Source: Mesorhizobium sp. M7A.F.Ca.US.006.01.1.1 (lineage in GTDB: Bacteria; Pseudomonadota; Alphaproteobacteria; Rhizobiales; Rhizobiaceae). From it: DNA of 43,229 nt. The stretch spans positions 1 to 43,229 of the forward strand of contig NZ_RZQL01000023.1 in the NCBI RefSeq assembly GCF_003997935.1, given 5' to 3'. Each line of letters opens with the position of its first letter. The stretch's first letter is position 1. Below are positions 8,263 through 15,980 of this stretch, piece by piece. The position numbers and the translations under genes are program-made. The notes beneath the pieces were generated by a model. It saw only the letters and a program-made list of their open reading frames with translations. It was not told the origin of the DNA and made no database searches.

Positions 8263-9084
8263 ATGGCCGAAATCCTTGCCATCAAGCCTGTCGCCGTTGA
8301 GGGTCCGGTTGTCGCACAACTGGACAAAGGCGTGCTGCGCCTCACACTCGCCAATCCGCCCGCCAACGCGCTGTCGCTGGCGGTGATGGCGGCGCTGACG
8401 GCCGAACTCGAGCGCGCCAAGGCCGACAAGGCCGTTCGCGTCATCGTTTTGTCGGCGGCCGGCAAAGTGTTCTGCGCCGGCCACGATCTCAAGGAAATGA
8501 CGGCGCGCCGCACTGACGCCGATCATGGCAAGGCCTTCTTCGCGGAGACGTTTGCCGCTTGTGCGACGCTGATGCAGGCGATCGTGCGTCATCCCGTGCC
8601 TGTCATCGCGGAAGTCGACGGCCTGGCCACCGCCGCCGGACTGCAGCTGGTCGCCAGCTGCGACCTGGCGATCGCTTCGCATGAGGCGACCTTCTGCACG
8701 CCGGGCGTCAACATCGGCCTGTTCTGTTCGACGCCGATGGTGGCGCTGTCGCGCAACGTTTCGCGCAAGCATGCGATGGAGATGCTGCTGACCGGAGAGA
8801 CGATCGATGCGGCAACCGCCAAGGAATTCGGCCTGGTCAACCGCGTCGTGCCGCGCGAATACCTGAATCAGATCGTCACCAAATACGCGCAAACCATTGC
8901 TTCCAAATCATCTTTGGTGGTCAAGAAGGGCAAGGAGGCGTTTTACGCGCAGGCCGAAATGGGGCTGGCCGACGCCTATGCCTATACCGGCCGCATCATG
9001 GTCGAAAACATGCTGGCACGCGACGCGGAGGAAGGCATTGGCGCCTTCATCGGCAAGCGCAAGCCGGAATGGACGGATGAGTAG
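8263..9084 (+). CDS. enoyl-CoA hydratase/isomerase family protein, ECHDC3-like
   Basis: Crotonase-fold protein of 273 residues. The CoA/oxyanion segment VFCAGHDLKEM (69-79), the second oxyanion block DGLATAAGLQLVASCDLAIA and the TPGVNIGLFCSTP stretch resemble mitochondrial ECHDC3 rather than standard hydratases. Against rat hydratase both catalytic glutamates are missing: Q128 in AAGLQL and G148 in TPGVN stand in their places. Classical hydration is therefore doubtful, and isomerase, thioesterase or non-catalytic CoA roles are possible. It is the first gene of a five-gene overlapping operon; the VOC gene starts two bases after its stop. Confidence 0.85.
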   Translation: MAEILAIKPVAVEGPVVAQLDKGVLRLTLANPPANALSLAVMAALTAELERAKADKAVRVIVLSAAGKVFCAGHDLKEMTARRTDADHGKAFFAETFAACATLMQAIVRHPVPVIAEVDGLATAAGLQLVASCDLAIASHEATFCTPGVNIGLFCSTPMVALSRNVSRKHAMEMLLTGETIDAATAKEFGLVNRVVPREYLNQIVTKYAQTIASKSSLVVKKGKEAFYAQAEMGLADAYAYTGRIMVENMLARDAEEGIGAFIGKRKPEWTDE

Positions 9085-9086
9085 TC

Positions 9087-9509
9087 ATGGAACCGCGCAT
9101 CTCCATCATAACGATCGCCACCGACGATCTCGACCGCGCCGTGCGTTTCTATGAGGCGATGGGCCTGGCCCGTCACGCCGGCATCACCGAAGGTGTCGCC
9201 TTCTTCCAGATGGGCGGCGTCATTCTCGGCCTGTTCCCGCGTGCCAGCGCCGAAGAGGATTCCGGCATTGCCTTCAGCAAGGCGCCATCGGCGGTCTACC
9301 TCGCCTACAACACCCGTTCCGACGCCGAAGTCGACGACGTGCTCGCCAGGGCAGAAAAAGCCGGCGGCCGCATCGTCAAGCCGGCCGGCCGCGCTTTCTG
9401 GGGCGGCTGGTACGGCTACTTCGCCGACGCCGACGGGCATGTTTGGGAAGTGGCGCATAATCCGGCTTTTCCGATCGCGGAAGACGGCACGATTTCGCTG
9501 CCTGGCTGA
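9087..9509 (+). CDS. VOC (glyoxalase/bleomycin resistance/dioxygenase) superfamily protein
   Basis: Small vicinal-oxygen-chelate protein, 140 residues, with paired beta-alpha-beta-beta-beta modules: ISIITIATDDLDRAVRFYEAMGL at the N-terminus and GRAFWGGWYGYFADADGHVWEVAHNP near the C-terminus, where the last Glu is a usual metal ligand. The specific reaction cannot be assigned. It sits two bases after the crotonase stop, and its own TGA overlaps the ATG of the ATPase by one base, so it belongs to the same transcript. Confidence 0.85.
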   Translation: MEPRISIITIATDDLDRAVRFYEAMGLARHAGITEGVAFFQMGGVILGLFPRASAEEDSGIAFSKAPSAVYLAYNTRSDAEVDDVLARAEKAGGRIVKPAGRAFWGGWYGYFADADGHVWEVAHNPAFPIAEDGTISLPG

Positions 9510-10291
9510 TGGCCCATCGCAAGCAGCTGACGCGGCTTAAAGCTCCCTATCTGAAGCGCATCCTACTCGCCCCCGAGCGGGTCGAGGATTGGGAAAAATA
9601 TCCCTGGAACCTGCCGCTGTTTCGCGGGCACGAATTCGAGCTCGAATTCACCACGCCAATCACCATCATCGTCGGCGAGAACGGCACCGGCAAATCGACG
9701 CTGCTCGAGGCCATCGGCGCGCTGGCCGGCTACGACGAAGCCGGCGGCGGCAAGGGATATAGGCCGGTCGACCATTCCAGCGCCATCGACAAGAGCGGTG
9801 CCGCGCTGGCCAACGCATTTCGCGGCCATTGGCTGCCGAAAGTCACCGCCGGCTGGTTCTTCCGAGCCGAATCCTTCTATTCCGTGGCGCGCTATCTCGA
9901 TCAGGCGGCGCTGGAAGATCCGTTCAGGCCGCCGCCGCCGGACTTCCTGTCCTGGTCGCATGGCGAGGGCTTTATCCGCTTTTTCGAGGAGCGCTGCCGC
10001 AGGCAAGGCATCTACATCCTCGACGAACCTGAGAGCGCGCTGTCTCCGACGCGTCAGATCGAGCTGCTCAAGATGCTGCGGCGCATGGACCAGTCCGGTA
10101 CGGCGCAGGTGATCATGGCGACGCATTCGCCGCTGCTGATGGCTTGCCCCGGCGCGCGGCTGTTCCGCATCAGCCGCTTCGGGCTCGACCCGACCGATTT
10201 CAGCGACACCGATCATTTTCGCATGATGCGCGACTTCTGCACCGATCCGCAGGCCTTCATGGAGGAAGCACTGCGGGAGGATGACGCGTGA
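9509..10291 (+). CDS. ABC-type AAA family ATPase (soluble, single domain)
   Basis: Soluble ATPase of 260 residues with ABC-type motifs: Walker A GENGTGKST (56-64), a signature-like LSWSHGEGF (147-155), Walker B YILDEPESALS (169-179) and the H-loop in MATHSPLLM. No membrane segments or long coiled coil are present, so it is neither a transporter nor a full SMC protein. It resembles small stand-alone AAA/ABC ATPases of unknown role. Its start overlaps the VOC stop by one base and its end overlaps the GNAT start (GTGA, four bases), indicating translational coupling. The function is unknown. Confidence 0.85.
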   Translation: MAHRKQLTRLKAPYLKRILLAPERVEDWEKYPWNLPLFRGHEFELEFTTPITIIVGENGTGKSTLLEAIGALAGYDEAGGGKGYRPVDHSSAIDKSGAALANAFRGHWLPKVTAGWFFRAESFYSVARYLDQAALEDPFRPPPPDFLSWSHGEGFIRFFEERCRRQGIYILDEPESALSPTRQIELLKMLRRMDQSGTAQVIMATHSPLLMACPGARLFRISRFGLDPTDFSDTDHFRMMRDFCTDPQAFMEEALREDDA

Positions 10292-11052
10292 GCGCCGGCG
10301 ACGATGATCTCAATTGGCGCGTCGAGCAGGCGTGCCGCGAAGGCTGGCCGGCGGCGACCGAGACGGTGGTTGATGGCTGGCTTCTACGGCGATCGGGCGG
10401 ACGGATCCGGCGCACCAATTCGGCCAATCCCTTGCGCGAAAAGCGGGGCGTGCCTGATGCGGTCATCGACGCCGCCGAGTCTTTCTACATCGGCCACGGC
10501 CAGATGCCCTTGTTTCGGGTTCCCGACATCGCCGGCGAGCTCGAAACCGCGCTTGACCGTCGCGGCTACCAGCCGGAAGGCGGCACGATCCATCTCCATG
10601 CCGGGATCGGCGACCTGGCTGAAGTCCGCGACGATCAGGTCACCGTTTTAAAGGTGCCGGGCGAGGACTGGCTCGCGGCGCGGTTCCGCATGGGAGCCTT
10701 TGACGACGCCGAGCGCCGCATTTTTCGCGAGATGACCGGACTGATCGTCGGCGAGCGGGCGTTCGTTTCGTGTGAACGCGACAGCGAAATTGCCGCCTTG
10801 GCCTATGGTGTCATCCGCAATGGCCTGCTTGTGGTGGAATCGGTTGAAACCGACGGCCGTTTCAGGCAGCAAGGCCTGGGCCGCAAGACCGTCGGCGGCC
10901 TCATCGACTGGGCGCGGCGGGCAGGGGCTCACGCGGCATGCTTGCAGGTGGTGGCCGACAACACGCCGGCTCGCGCACTCTATGCCTCGCTTGGGTTCAG
11001 CCGTGAACTTTACCGATACCACTACCGCAGGAAGCCGCATGAACCACGATAG
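10288..11052 (+). CDS. GNAT family N-acetyltransferase
   Basis: Acetyl-CoA-dependent acetyltransferase, 254 residues. The GNAT core is in the C-terminal half: LLVVESVETDGRFRQQGLGRKTV holds the acetyl-CoA pyrophosphate loop, and ADNTPARALYASLGFSRELYRYHYR is the typical end. The N-terminal 130 residues are a degenerate domain starting with WRVEQACREGWPAATE. It begins with GTG overlapping the ATPase stop by four bases, and its 3' end overlaps the CoA-binding gene by 14 bases. The acceptor (small molecule or protein) is unknown. Confidence 0.85.
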   Translation: MSAGDDDLNWRVEQACREGWPAATETVVDGWLLRRSGGRIRRTNSANPLREKRGVPDAVIDAAESFYIGHGQMPLFRVPDIAGELETALDRRGYQPEGGTIHLHAGIGDLAEVRDDQVTVLKVPGEDWLAARFRMGAFDDAERRIFREMTGLIVGERAFVSCERDSEIAALAYGVIRNGLLVVESVETDGRFRQQGLGRKTVGGLIDWARRAGAHAACLQVVADNTPARALYASLGFSRELYRYHYRRKPHEPR

Positions 11053-11560
11053 CTACGACAACACCTACATCGCCGGCATCCTCAATTCGGTGAAGACCAT
11101 CGCCATGGTCGGCGCATCCGCCAATGATGTGCGGCCGAGCTATTTCGTGCTGAAATATCTGCTGGCCAAGGGGTTTTCGGTGTTTCCGATCAATCCTGGC
11201 CAGGCCGGCAAGGAGATCCTCGGCCGGATGACCTATGCGAGGCTCGCCGATATTCCAGAGCCGATCGACATGGTGGATGTCTTTCGCGCGCCGGCGGCGG
11301 TGCCCGGCATCGTCGACGAGGCGCTGCGGCTCGATCCCTTGCCGAAAGTGATCTGGATGCAGCTTGGCGTGCGCCATGACGAGGCGGCCGCGCGCGCCGA
11401 GGCCGCCGGCATCAAGGTGGTGATGAACCGCTGCCCCAAGATCGAATATGGCAAGCTGTCCGGCGAGATCGGCTGGACCGGCGTCAATTCCGGCGTGCTG
11501 TCGTCGAAGAAGCCGTTGATGCGGTCGGGATTCCAGAGTTTCGGCGTGCGCCAGAAGTAG
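11039..11560 (+). CDS. CoA-binding domain protein (YccU-like)
   Basis: Small Rossmann-fold CoA-binding protein, 173 residues, related to the nucleotide-binding domain of succinyl-CoA synthetase. Visible features are KTIAMVGASANDVRPSYFV (nucleotide loop), GFSVFPINPGQAGKEILG, and KVIWMQLGVRHDEAAARAEAAG followed by the VVMNRCPKIEYGKL segment. The ATG at 11039 lies inside the end of the GNAT gene. A frame open further upstream runs through GNAT and is not used. It is the last gene of the five-gene operon and 226 bases upstream of metY. Such proteins are widespread but their role is not well defined. Confidence 0.85.
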   Translation: MNHDSYDNTYIAGILNSVKTIAMVGASANDVRPSYFVLKYLLAKGFSVFPINPGQAGKEILGRMTYARLADIPEPIDMVDVFRAPAAVPGIVDEALRLDPLPKVIWMQLGVRHDEAAARAEAAGIKVVMNRCPKIEYGKLSGEIGWTGVNSGVLSSKKPLMRSGFQSFGVRQK

Positions 11561-11614
11561 TGCACGTCGCTCAAAGGTGCGCGGCGGTTTTGGGATAACG
11601 ACGCGCAGCAAAAG

Positions 11615-11640
11615 CAAGGCCTGATGCGCAATGCGCCTTG
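11615..11640 (+). promoter_or_regulatory. hairpin 1 in the region upstream of metY
   Basis: CAAGGC (11615-11620) and GCCTTG (11635-11640) form a stem around a 14-base loop containing TGCGCA. It is the first of three inverted repeats between the CoA-binding gene and metY. It could belong to the 3' end of the upstream transcript. Confidence 0.35.
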
Positions 11641-11678
11641 GACGCAAAATTGTTCCTTAGACCAGCGCATTTTCTCGT

Positions 11679-11720
11679 CCTTCGGCCGTAGATCGCTGAC
11701 CGAAGGGTAATTTCTTCTTT
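11679..11720 (+). terminator. candidate terminator of the upstream operon or metY attenuator
   Basis: CCTTCGG (11679-11685) pairs perfectly with CCGAAGG (11700-11706), followed by the T-rich stretch GTAATTTCTTCTTT. It can end the five-gene operon; if metY transcription starts upstream, it could instead act as an attenuator. Confidence 0.5.
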
Positions 11721-11750
11721 GCATTCGCGCTCGTGCTTCGCCAAGAATGC
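11721..11750 (+). promoter_or_regulatory. hairpin 3, metY-proximal leader
   Basis: GCATTC (11721-11726) pairs with GAATGC (11745-11750), with a further GCG/CGC inner pairing. It lies 36 bases before the metY start, ahead of the GGGAGG ribosome site. I could not match it to the SAM-II riboswitch consensus. Confidence 0.35.
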
Positions 11751-11786
11751 GCGGCGATTTCAAGAGTTTCAAAAGGGAGGTTTTCA

Positions 11787-13067
11787 GTGACCCGCACGCC
11801 AGGTTTCAACACGCTCGCCGTTCATGCCGGCGCCAAGCCCGACCCGGCGACCGGCGCGCGTGCCACGCCGATCTACCAGACGACCTCCTTCGTCTTCGAC
11901 GATGCCGACCATGCCGCGTCGCTGTTCGGGCTCAAGGCCTTCGGCAACATCTACACCCGCATCATGAATCCGACCCAGGCGGTGCTGGAAGAGCGCATGG
12001 CGGCCCTCGAAGGCGGCACGGCGGCACTCGCGGTCGCTTCCGGCCACGCCGCGCAGGTGATCGTGTTCCACAATCTGATGCAGCCGGGCGACAATTTCGT
12101 TGCCGCCAACAAGCTTTATGGCGGTTCGATCAACCAGTTCGGCCATGCGTTCAAGAATTATGGCTGGGAGGTGCGCTGGGCCGACACCAACGACATCTCG
12201 ACCTTCGAGAGCCAGATCGACGACAGGACCAAGGCGATCTTCATCGAGAGCCTCGCCAATCCGGGCGGCACCTTCGTCGATATCGAGAAGATCGGCGACA
12301 TCGCGCGCAAGCACGGCCTGCCGCTGATCGTCGACAACACGCTGGCTTCGCCCTACCTGATCCGGCCGATCGAGCATGGCGCCGACATCGTCGTCCATTC
12401 GCTGACGAAATTTATCGGCGGCCACGGCAATTCGATCGGCGGCGCCATCGTCGATGGCGGCACCTTCGACTGGTCGAAGTCGGGCAAGTACCCGATGCTG
12501 TCGGAACCGCGCCCGGAATATGGCGGTCTTGTCCTGCACGAAACCTTCGGCAATTTCGCCTTCGCCATTGCCGCGCGCGTTCTCGGCCTGCGCGACCTCG
12601 GTCCGGCGATCTCGCCGTTCAATGCCTTCCTCATCCTGACCGGCCTAGAAACCCTGCCGCTGCGCATGCAGCGCCACTGCGACAATGCCGTCACCGTTGC
12701 TGCCTGGTTGTCCAACCATCCCAAGGTCGCATCGGTGAACTATCCCGGCCTGCCCAGCGACAAGAACAACGCGCTGCAGAAGAAGTACTCGCCTCTTGGC
12801 GCCGGCGCCGTGTTCACCTTCGCGCTGAAGGGCGGCTATGACGCCGGCGTCAAATTTGTCGAGGCGCTCGAGCTGTTCTCGCACCTCGCCAATGTCGGCG
12901 ACACCAAGTCGCTGGTCATCCACCCGGCTTCGACCACGCACCGCCAGCTTTCCGACGAGCAGAAGGTCAAGGCCGGCGCAGGACCGGACACGGTGCGGCT
13001 TTCGATCGGCATCGAGGACGTCAACGACATCGTCGCCGACCTCGAACAGGCGCTTGCCAAGGTCTGA
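11787..13067 (+). CDS. metY: O-acetylhomoserine aminocarboxypropyltransferase (sulfhydrylase)
   Basis: PLP enzyme of the Cys/Met metabolism family that makes homocysteine from O-acetylhomoserine and sulfide; cytosolic, 426 residues. It has FNTLAVHAGAKPDPATGARATPIYQTTSF at the N-terminus, split here by the family-conserved GA, then NPTQAVLEERMAALEGG, and the PLP lysine K208 in SLTKFIGGHG. The C-terminus VRLSIGIEDVNDIVADL is classic. The GTG at 11787 follows a perfect GGGAGG site and yields the usual family length. Three hairpins upstream may regulate it. A cupin gene starts seven bases after its stop. Confidence 0.93.
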   Translation: MTRTPGFNTLAVHAGAKPDPATGARATPIYQTTSFVFDDADHAASLFGLKAFGNIYTRIMNPTQAVLEERMAALEGGTAALAVASGHAAQVIVFHNLMQPGDNFVAANKLYGGSINQFGHAFKNYGWEVRWADTNDISTFESQIDDRTKAIFIESLANPGGTFVDIEKIGDIARKHGLPLIVDNTLASPYLIRPIEHGADIVVHSLTKFIGGHGNSIGGAIVDGGTFDWSKSGKYPMLSEPRPEYGGLVLHETFGNFAFAIAARVLGLRDLGPAISPFNAFLILTGLETLPLRMQRHCDNAVTVAAWLSNHPKVASVNYPGLPSDKNNALQKKYSPLGAGAVFTFALKGGYDAGVKFVEALELFSHLANVGDTKSLVIHPASTTHRQLSDEQKVKAGAGPDTVRLSIGIEDVNDIVADLEQALAKV

Positions 13068-13073
13068 CCGATC

Positions 13074-13424
13074 ATGAGCGAGTCAAAATTCCTTGCCATC
13101 GGCGTCGACACTGTCGACGCCGAACAGGGCGCGCCGGCGCCGGATCGCCTGATCTCGGGCGATCCCAAATTCCGCACCTGGAATGTCGAGGAGCGCGACG
13201 GCGGCCTCTACGCTGGCATCTGGGAATCGACCCCGGGCAAATGGCGCATCGTCTACGACGAGTGGGAGTTCTGCCACATCCTGTCCGGCGTTTCGGTGAT
13301 CGCGGAGGACGGTGGGCAGGCGCGCACCGTCAAGACCGGCGACAGTTTTGTGCTGAGGCCCGGCTTCAAAGGCAGCTGGGAAGTCCTTGAAACGACTCGC
13401 AAGGAGTATGTGATCAAGCTCTGA
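13074..13424 (+). CDS. cupin domain protein (DUF861/ureidoglycine-aminohydrolase-like cupin)
   Basis: Small single-domain cupin of 116 residues. The pattern includes GIWESTPGKWRIVYDEWEFCHILSG, where H68 is the single clear candidate metal ligand, and the turn GDSFVLRPGFKGSWEV, which matches the EutQ/DUF861 type. A role in binding or modifying a small sulfur or nitrogen compound can be guessed from its place next to metY, but no reaction can be assigned. It begins only seven bases after metY, so it is probably co-translated. Confidence 0.82.
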   Translation: MSESKFLAIGVDTVDAEQGAPAPDRLISGDPKFRTWNVEERDGGLYAGIWESTPGKWRIVYDEWEFCHILSGVSVIAEDGGQARTVKTGDSFVLRPGFKGSWEVLETTRKEYVIKL

Positions 13425-13496
13425 TACTTCTCGGAAACTGGCTGAGGCAGGCTTCCGGCGCCTTGTCATGGAAGGTCAAGGCAGATCCGCGCTTCA

Positions 13497-14747
13497 TCAA
13501 AAGCCGACGGCGAGCTTTTCCAGCCCATGGAAGTGGTAAGTGTCGCGGAAGCTTGGCCGTTCGGCAAGATGCAGCTTCGGGTGCCGTTCGAACAGGGTTT
13601 TCAGCGACACCTGCAATTCGAGACGGGCGAGCGGCGCGCCGATGCAGAAATGGATGCCGGCGCCAAAGGATACGTTCTTCTGGTCGGCACGGTCGGGCCG
13701 GAAGGCGAGGGGATCGGCAAAGGCGCGTGGGTCATGATTGGCCATGCCCAGCAGCAGCCCGATCGTCTGGCCCGGCTGCACGACGATGCCGGGCGCGACC
13801 TCGATCTCCTGATAGGCATAGCGCGCGAACATGTGCAGTGGCGCGTCGAAGCGCAGGCATTCCTCGACCGTTGCCGCGGTCGCCTCGGGCGAACCGAAGA
13901 AGCGGCTGACATCGCCACCTTGCATAAGGATCGAGCGGACGGCATTGCCCGTCTGATGCACGGTCGCTTCATGGCCGGCATTGAGCAGCAGGATCGCCGA
14001 GGACACCATCTCGTCCTCCGACAACCTCTCACCGTCCTCCTGCGCCGAGATCAGCAGCGACAACAGGTCGTCGCCGGGATTCCGGCGTCGCTCGGTGACG
14101 TAGCCACGCAGGAAATCCGCAAATTCGCGGGCGGCGCGGTTGGCCGTCTCTTCGATCGCGCGTGTGCGTCCATGCATGTACATGGCAACCATCTGGTGCG
14201 ACCAGTCGAGCAGTTGCGGCCCCATTTCGACCGGCACGCCGAGCATTTCGGCAATGATGGTGATCGGCAAGGGCGCCGCGAAAGCAGGCAACAGGTCGAC
14301 CGTCTTGCCTGGTTCGAAACGGTCGATCAACTCGTTGGCCAAAGTCTCGACACGCGGCCGCAGCCGTTCGACCTGGCGCGAGACGAAGGCGCGGTTGACC
14401 AGTGTTCTCAGCCGCGTATGCACCGGCGGCTCCAGTTCCAGCATCGAATTGGCTTCGACGCCGTCGAAGGCCCTGAGATGGCTGCGGTCCTGTCCAATGC
14501 CGCGGCTGTCTGGAATGCCGGCCGGGTTCTGCCGGCCGAAACGGCGGTCGCGCAGCAGCCGGTTGACGTCGTCGAAACCGCCAAAGCACCAGAAGTCGAA
14601 TTCTTCCCAGAAGAATGCATTCGATACGCCATGCAGGAAAGCATAGGCATCATAAGGGTTTTGAAAAAAAGCCGGCTCGTGCGGGTCGAGCCGCAGATGT
14701 CGAGTGGCTGGATCAAAGGCCAGGGCGGGAGGCGTCAATTTGCTCAT
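13497..14747 (-). CDS. cytochrome P450
   Basis: Soluble bacterial heme monooxygenase, 416 residues. The heme-binding loop FGAGIHFCIGAPLARLE carries the thiolate Cys368. The K-helix ExxR appears as EECLRFDAP, and the I-helix motif is AGHEAT, where Ala stands in the place of the common proton-relay Thr and Thr follows. Before the heme loop the meander reads FRPDRADQKNVS. No ferredoxin or reductase gene is in the window, so it must borrow redox partners. It is divergent from a flavin oxidoreductase with a gap of about 100 bases; shared control is possible. The substrate is unknown. Confidence 0.93.
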   Translation of the reverse strand: MSKLTPPALAFDPATRHLRLDPHEPAFFQNPYDAYAFLHGVSNAFFWEEFDFWCFGGFDDVNRLLRDRRFGRQNPAGIPDSRGIGQDRSHLRAFDGVEANSMLELEPPVHTRLRTLVNRAFVSRQVERLRPRVETLANELIDRFEPGKTVDLLPAFAAPLPITIIAEMLGVPVEMGPQLLDWSHQMVAMYMHGRTRAIEETANRAAREFADFLRGYVTERRRNPGDDLLSLLISAQEDGERLSEDEMVSSAILLLNAGHEATVHQTGNAVRSILMQGGDVSRFFGSPEATAATVEECLRFDAPLHMFARYAYQEIEVAPGIVVQPGQTIGLLLGMANHDPRAFADPLAFRPDRADQKNVSFGAGIHFCIGAPLARLELQVSLKTLFERHPKLHLAERPSFRDTYHFHGLEKLAVGF

Positions 14748-14850
14748 GCCAGATCAATAGCGCGGCTTGCCAGCCTGGTTCCAGACCGTATGTTGGCGCC
14801 CGCAATCCAATACGTTGAGCCAGCCGACCGGCTGCGGAAAGTCTGATTTG

Positions 14851-15954
14851 ATGAAGGTGATCGTTGTCGGCGCGGGTATTGCCGGTCTCTCGACGGCATG
14901 GTCGCTGGTCAAGGCGGGTCACAGCGTTTCGATCGTCGAACAGGGGCCGATCCCGAACCCGCTGGCCGCGTCGGGCGACCACCACCGCATTATCCGCCGC
15001 GCCTACCGCGCGGGGACCGGCTACGGCCGGCTGATCACCGAAGCCTATCAGGCCTGGGACGAGATGTGGGCCGATCTCGGCGAAAGCCACCTCGATCCCA
15101 GGGGATTTGTCTGCATTTCGCGCGAGCCGGGCGACGAGGCCGAGGAATATCGCGAGGGCCTGGAAGAAGGCAATTTTCCGTTCGAATTGCTGGAGCCCGA
15201 TGCAGCGGTGAAACGCTGGCCATTTCTCGAGCCCGGCTCGTTTCGCTACGCCTATTTCTCGACCGAAGGCGGCGCCCTGCATTGCCGCAAGATCGCCTCC
15301 GGCCTGGCAAATTGGCTGCGCGCCAACGGCGCCAATGTCTACGAAAATAGCAAGGGCGTCGAAGTCGACGCGGAAGCCGGCCACATCGTGCTCGAAAGCG
15401 GCGAGACCATGCAGGCCGACCGCATCGTCGTCGCCGCCGGCGCCTGGGTGCTGAAACTGTTTCCGGAGCTGGACGGAGAGCTGAAGACCTATCGAACCGC
15501 ACTTGCCTATGTCGAACCGCCGGCCGACCTCAAGGCGGCCTGGCAGGCGGCACCGGTCGTCCTCGATGTCGGCGGCGCGATCGACGGCTATGTGATCCCG
15601 CCCTCGGGCGGCGCCGGCATGAAATTTGGGTCCGGGCTGCACAGGGTGCCGACCAGCGACGCCGACTGGAATCGTCAACCGGTGGCGGGCGAGGGCGAGG
15701 CGATCCGCAACCTGTTTTCGCCGCCGATCGCCCGCATCGCGGAGTATCGGGTGACCGAGGTCGTCACCTGCGCCTACACTTTCACATCAGACGAAAAATT
15801 CATGGCGCATGAAAAGGGCAAATGCCTTGTTGTCTCGGCATGCTCCGGCCACGGCTACAAGTTCGGCGCAGCGGTTGGCAGGCGTGTTGCCGCTGCCGTC
15901 GGCGACGGGGATATCGCCGGCTTGAAGGCATGGCTGCGGGCGGAGGTCGCCTAG
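14851..15954 (+). CDS. FAD-dependent oxidoreductase, sarcosine oxidase/DAO family
   Basis: Flavin amine oxidase or dehydrogenase of 367 residues. It opens with the dinucleotide motif VVGAGIAGLSTAWSL (GxGxxG, residues 7-12) and ends with the DAO-family SACSGHGYKFG loop. C307 in CAYTFTSDEKF aligns with the cysteine that binds FAD covalently in monomeric sarcosine oxidase. The ATG at 14851 starts directly at the Rossmann strand; the longer frame from 14767 adds 28 unsupported residues. It is divergent from the P450 and convergent with the decarboxylase. The substrate is probably a secondary amine or amino acid (inferred from the family). Confidence 0.88.
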   Translation: MKVIVVGAGIAGLSTAWSLVKAGHSVSIVEQGPIPNPLAASGDHHRIIRRAYRAGTGYGRLITEAYQAWDEMWADLGESHLDPRGFVCISREPGDEAEEYREGLEEGNFPFELLEPDAAVKRWPFLEPGSFRYAYFSTEGGALHCRKIASGLANWLRANGANVYENSKGVEVDAEAGHIVLESGETMQADRIVVAAGAWVLKLFPELDGELKTYRTALAYVEPPADLKAAWQAAPVVLDVGGAIDGYVIPPSGGAGMKFGSGLHRVPTSDADWNRQPVAGEGEAIRNLFSPPIARIAEYRVTEVVTCAYTFTSDEKFMAHEKGKCLVVSACSGHGYKFGAAVGRRVAAAVGDGDIAGLKAWLRAEVA

Positions 15955-15980
15955 CCGCACGAGGCCAAATCCGCGGCGGC

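Noticed and set aside
11561..11786. SAM-II riboswitch upstream of metY
   Set aside because: I could not find the expected pseudoknot segments (GATTTG, TTGCAGCC, GCTAAA) in the right order; only generic hairpins are visible.
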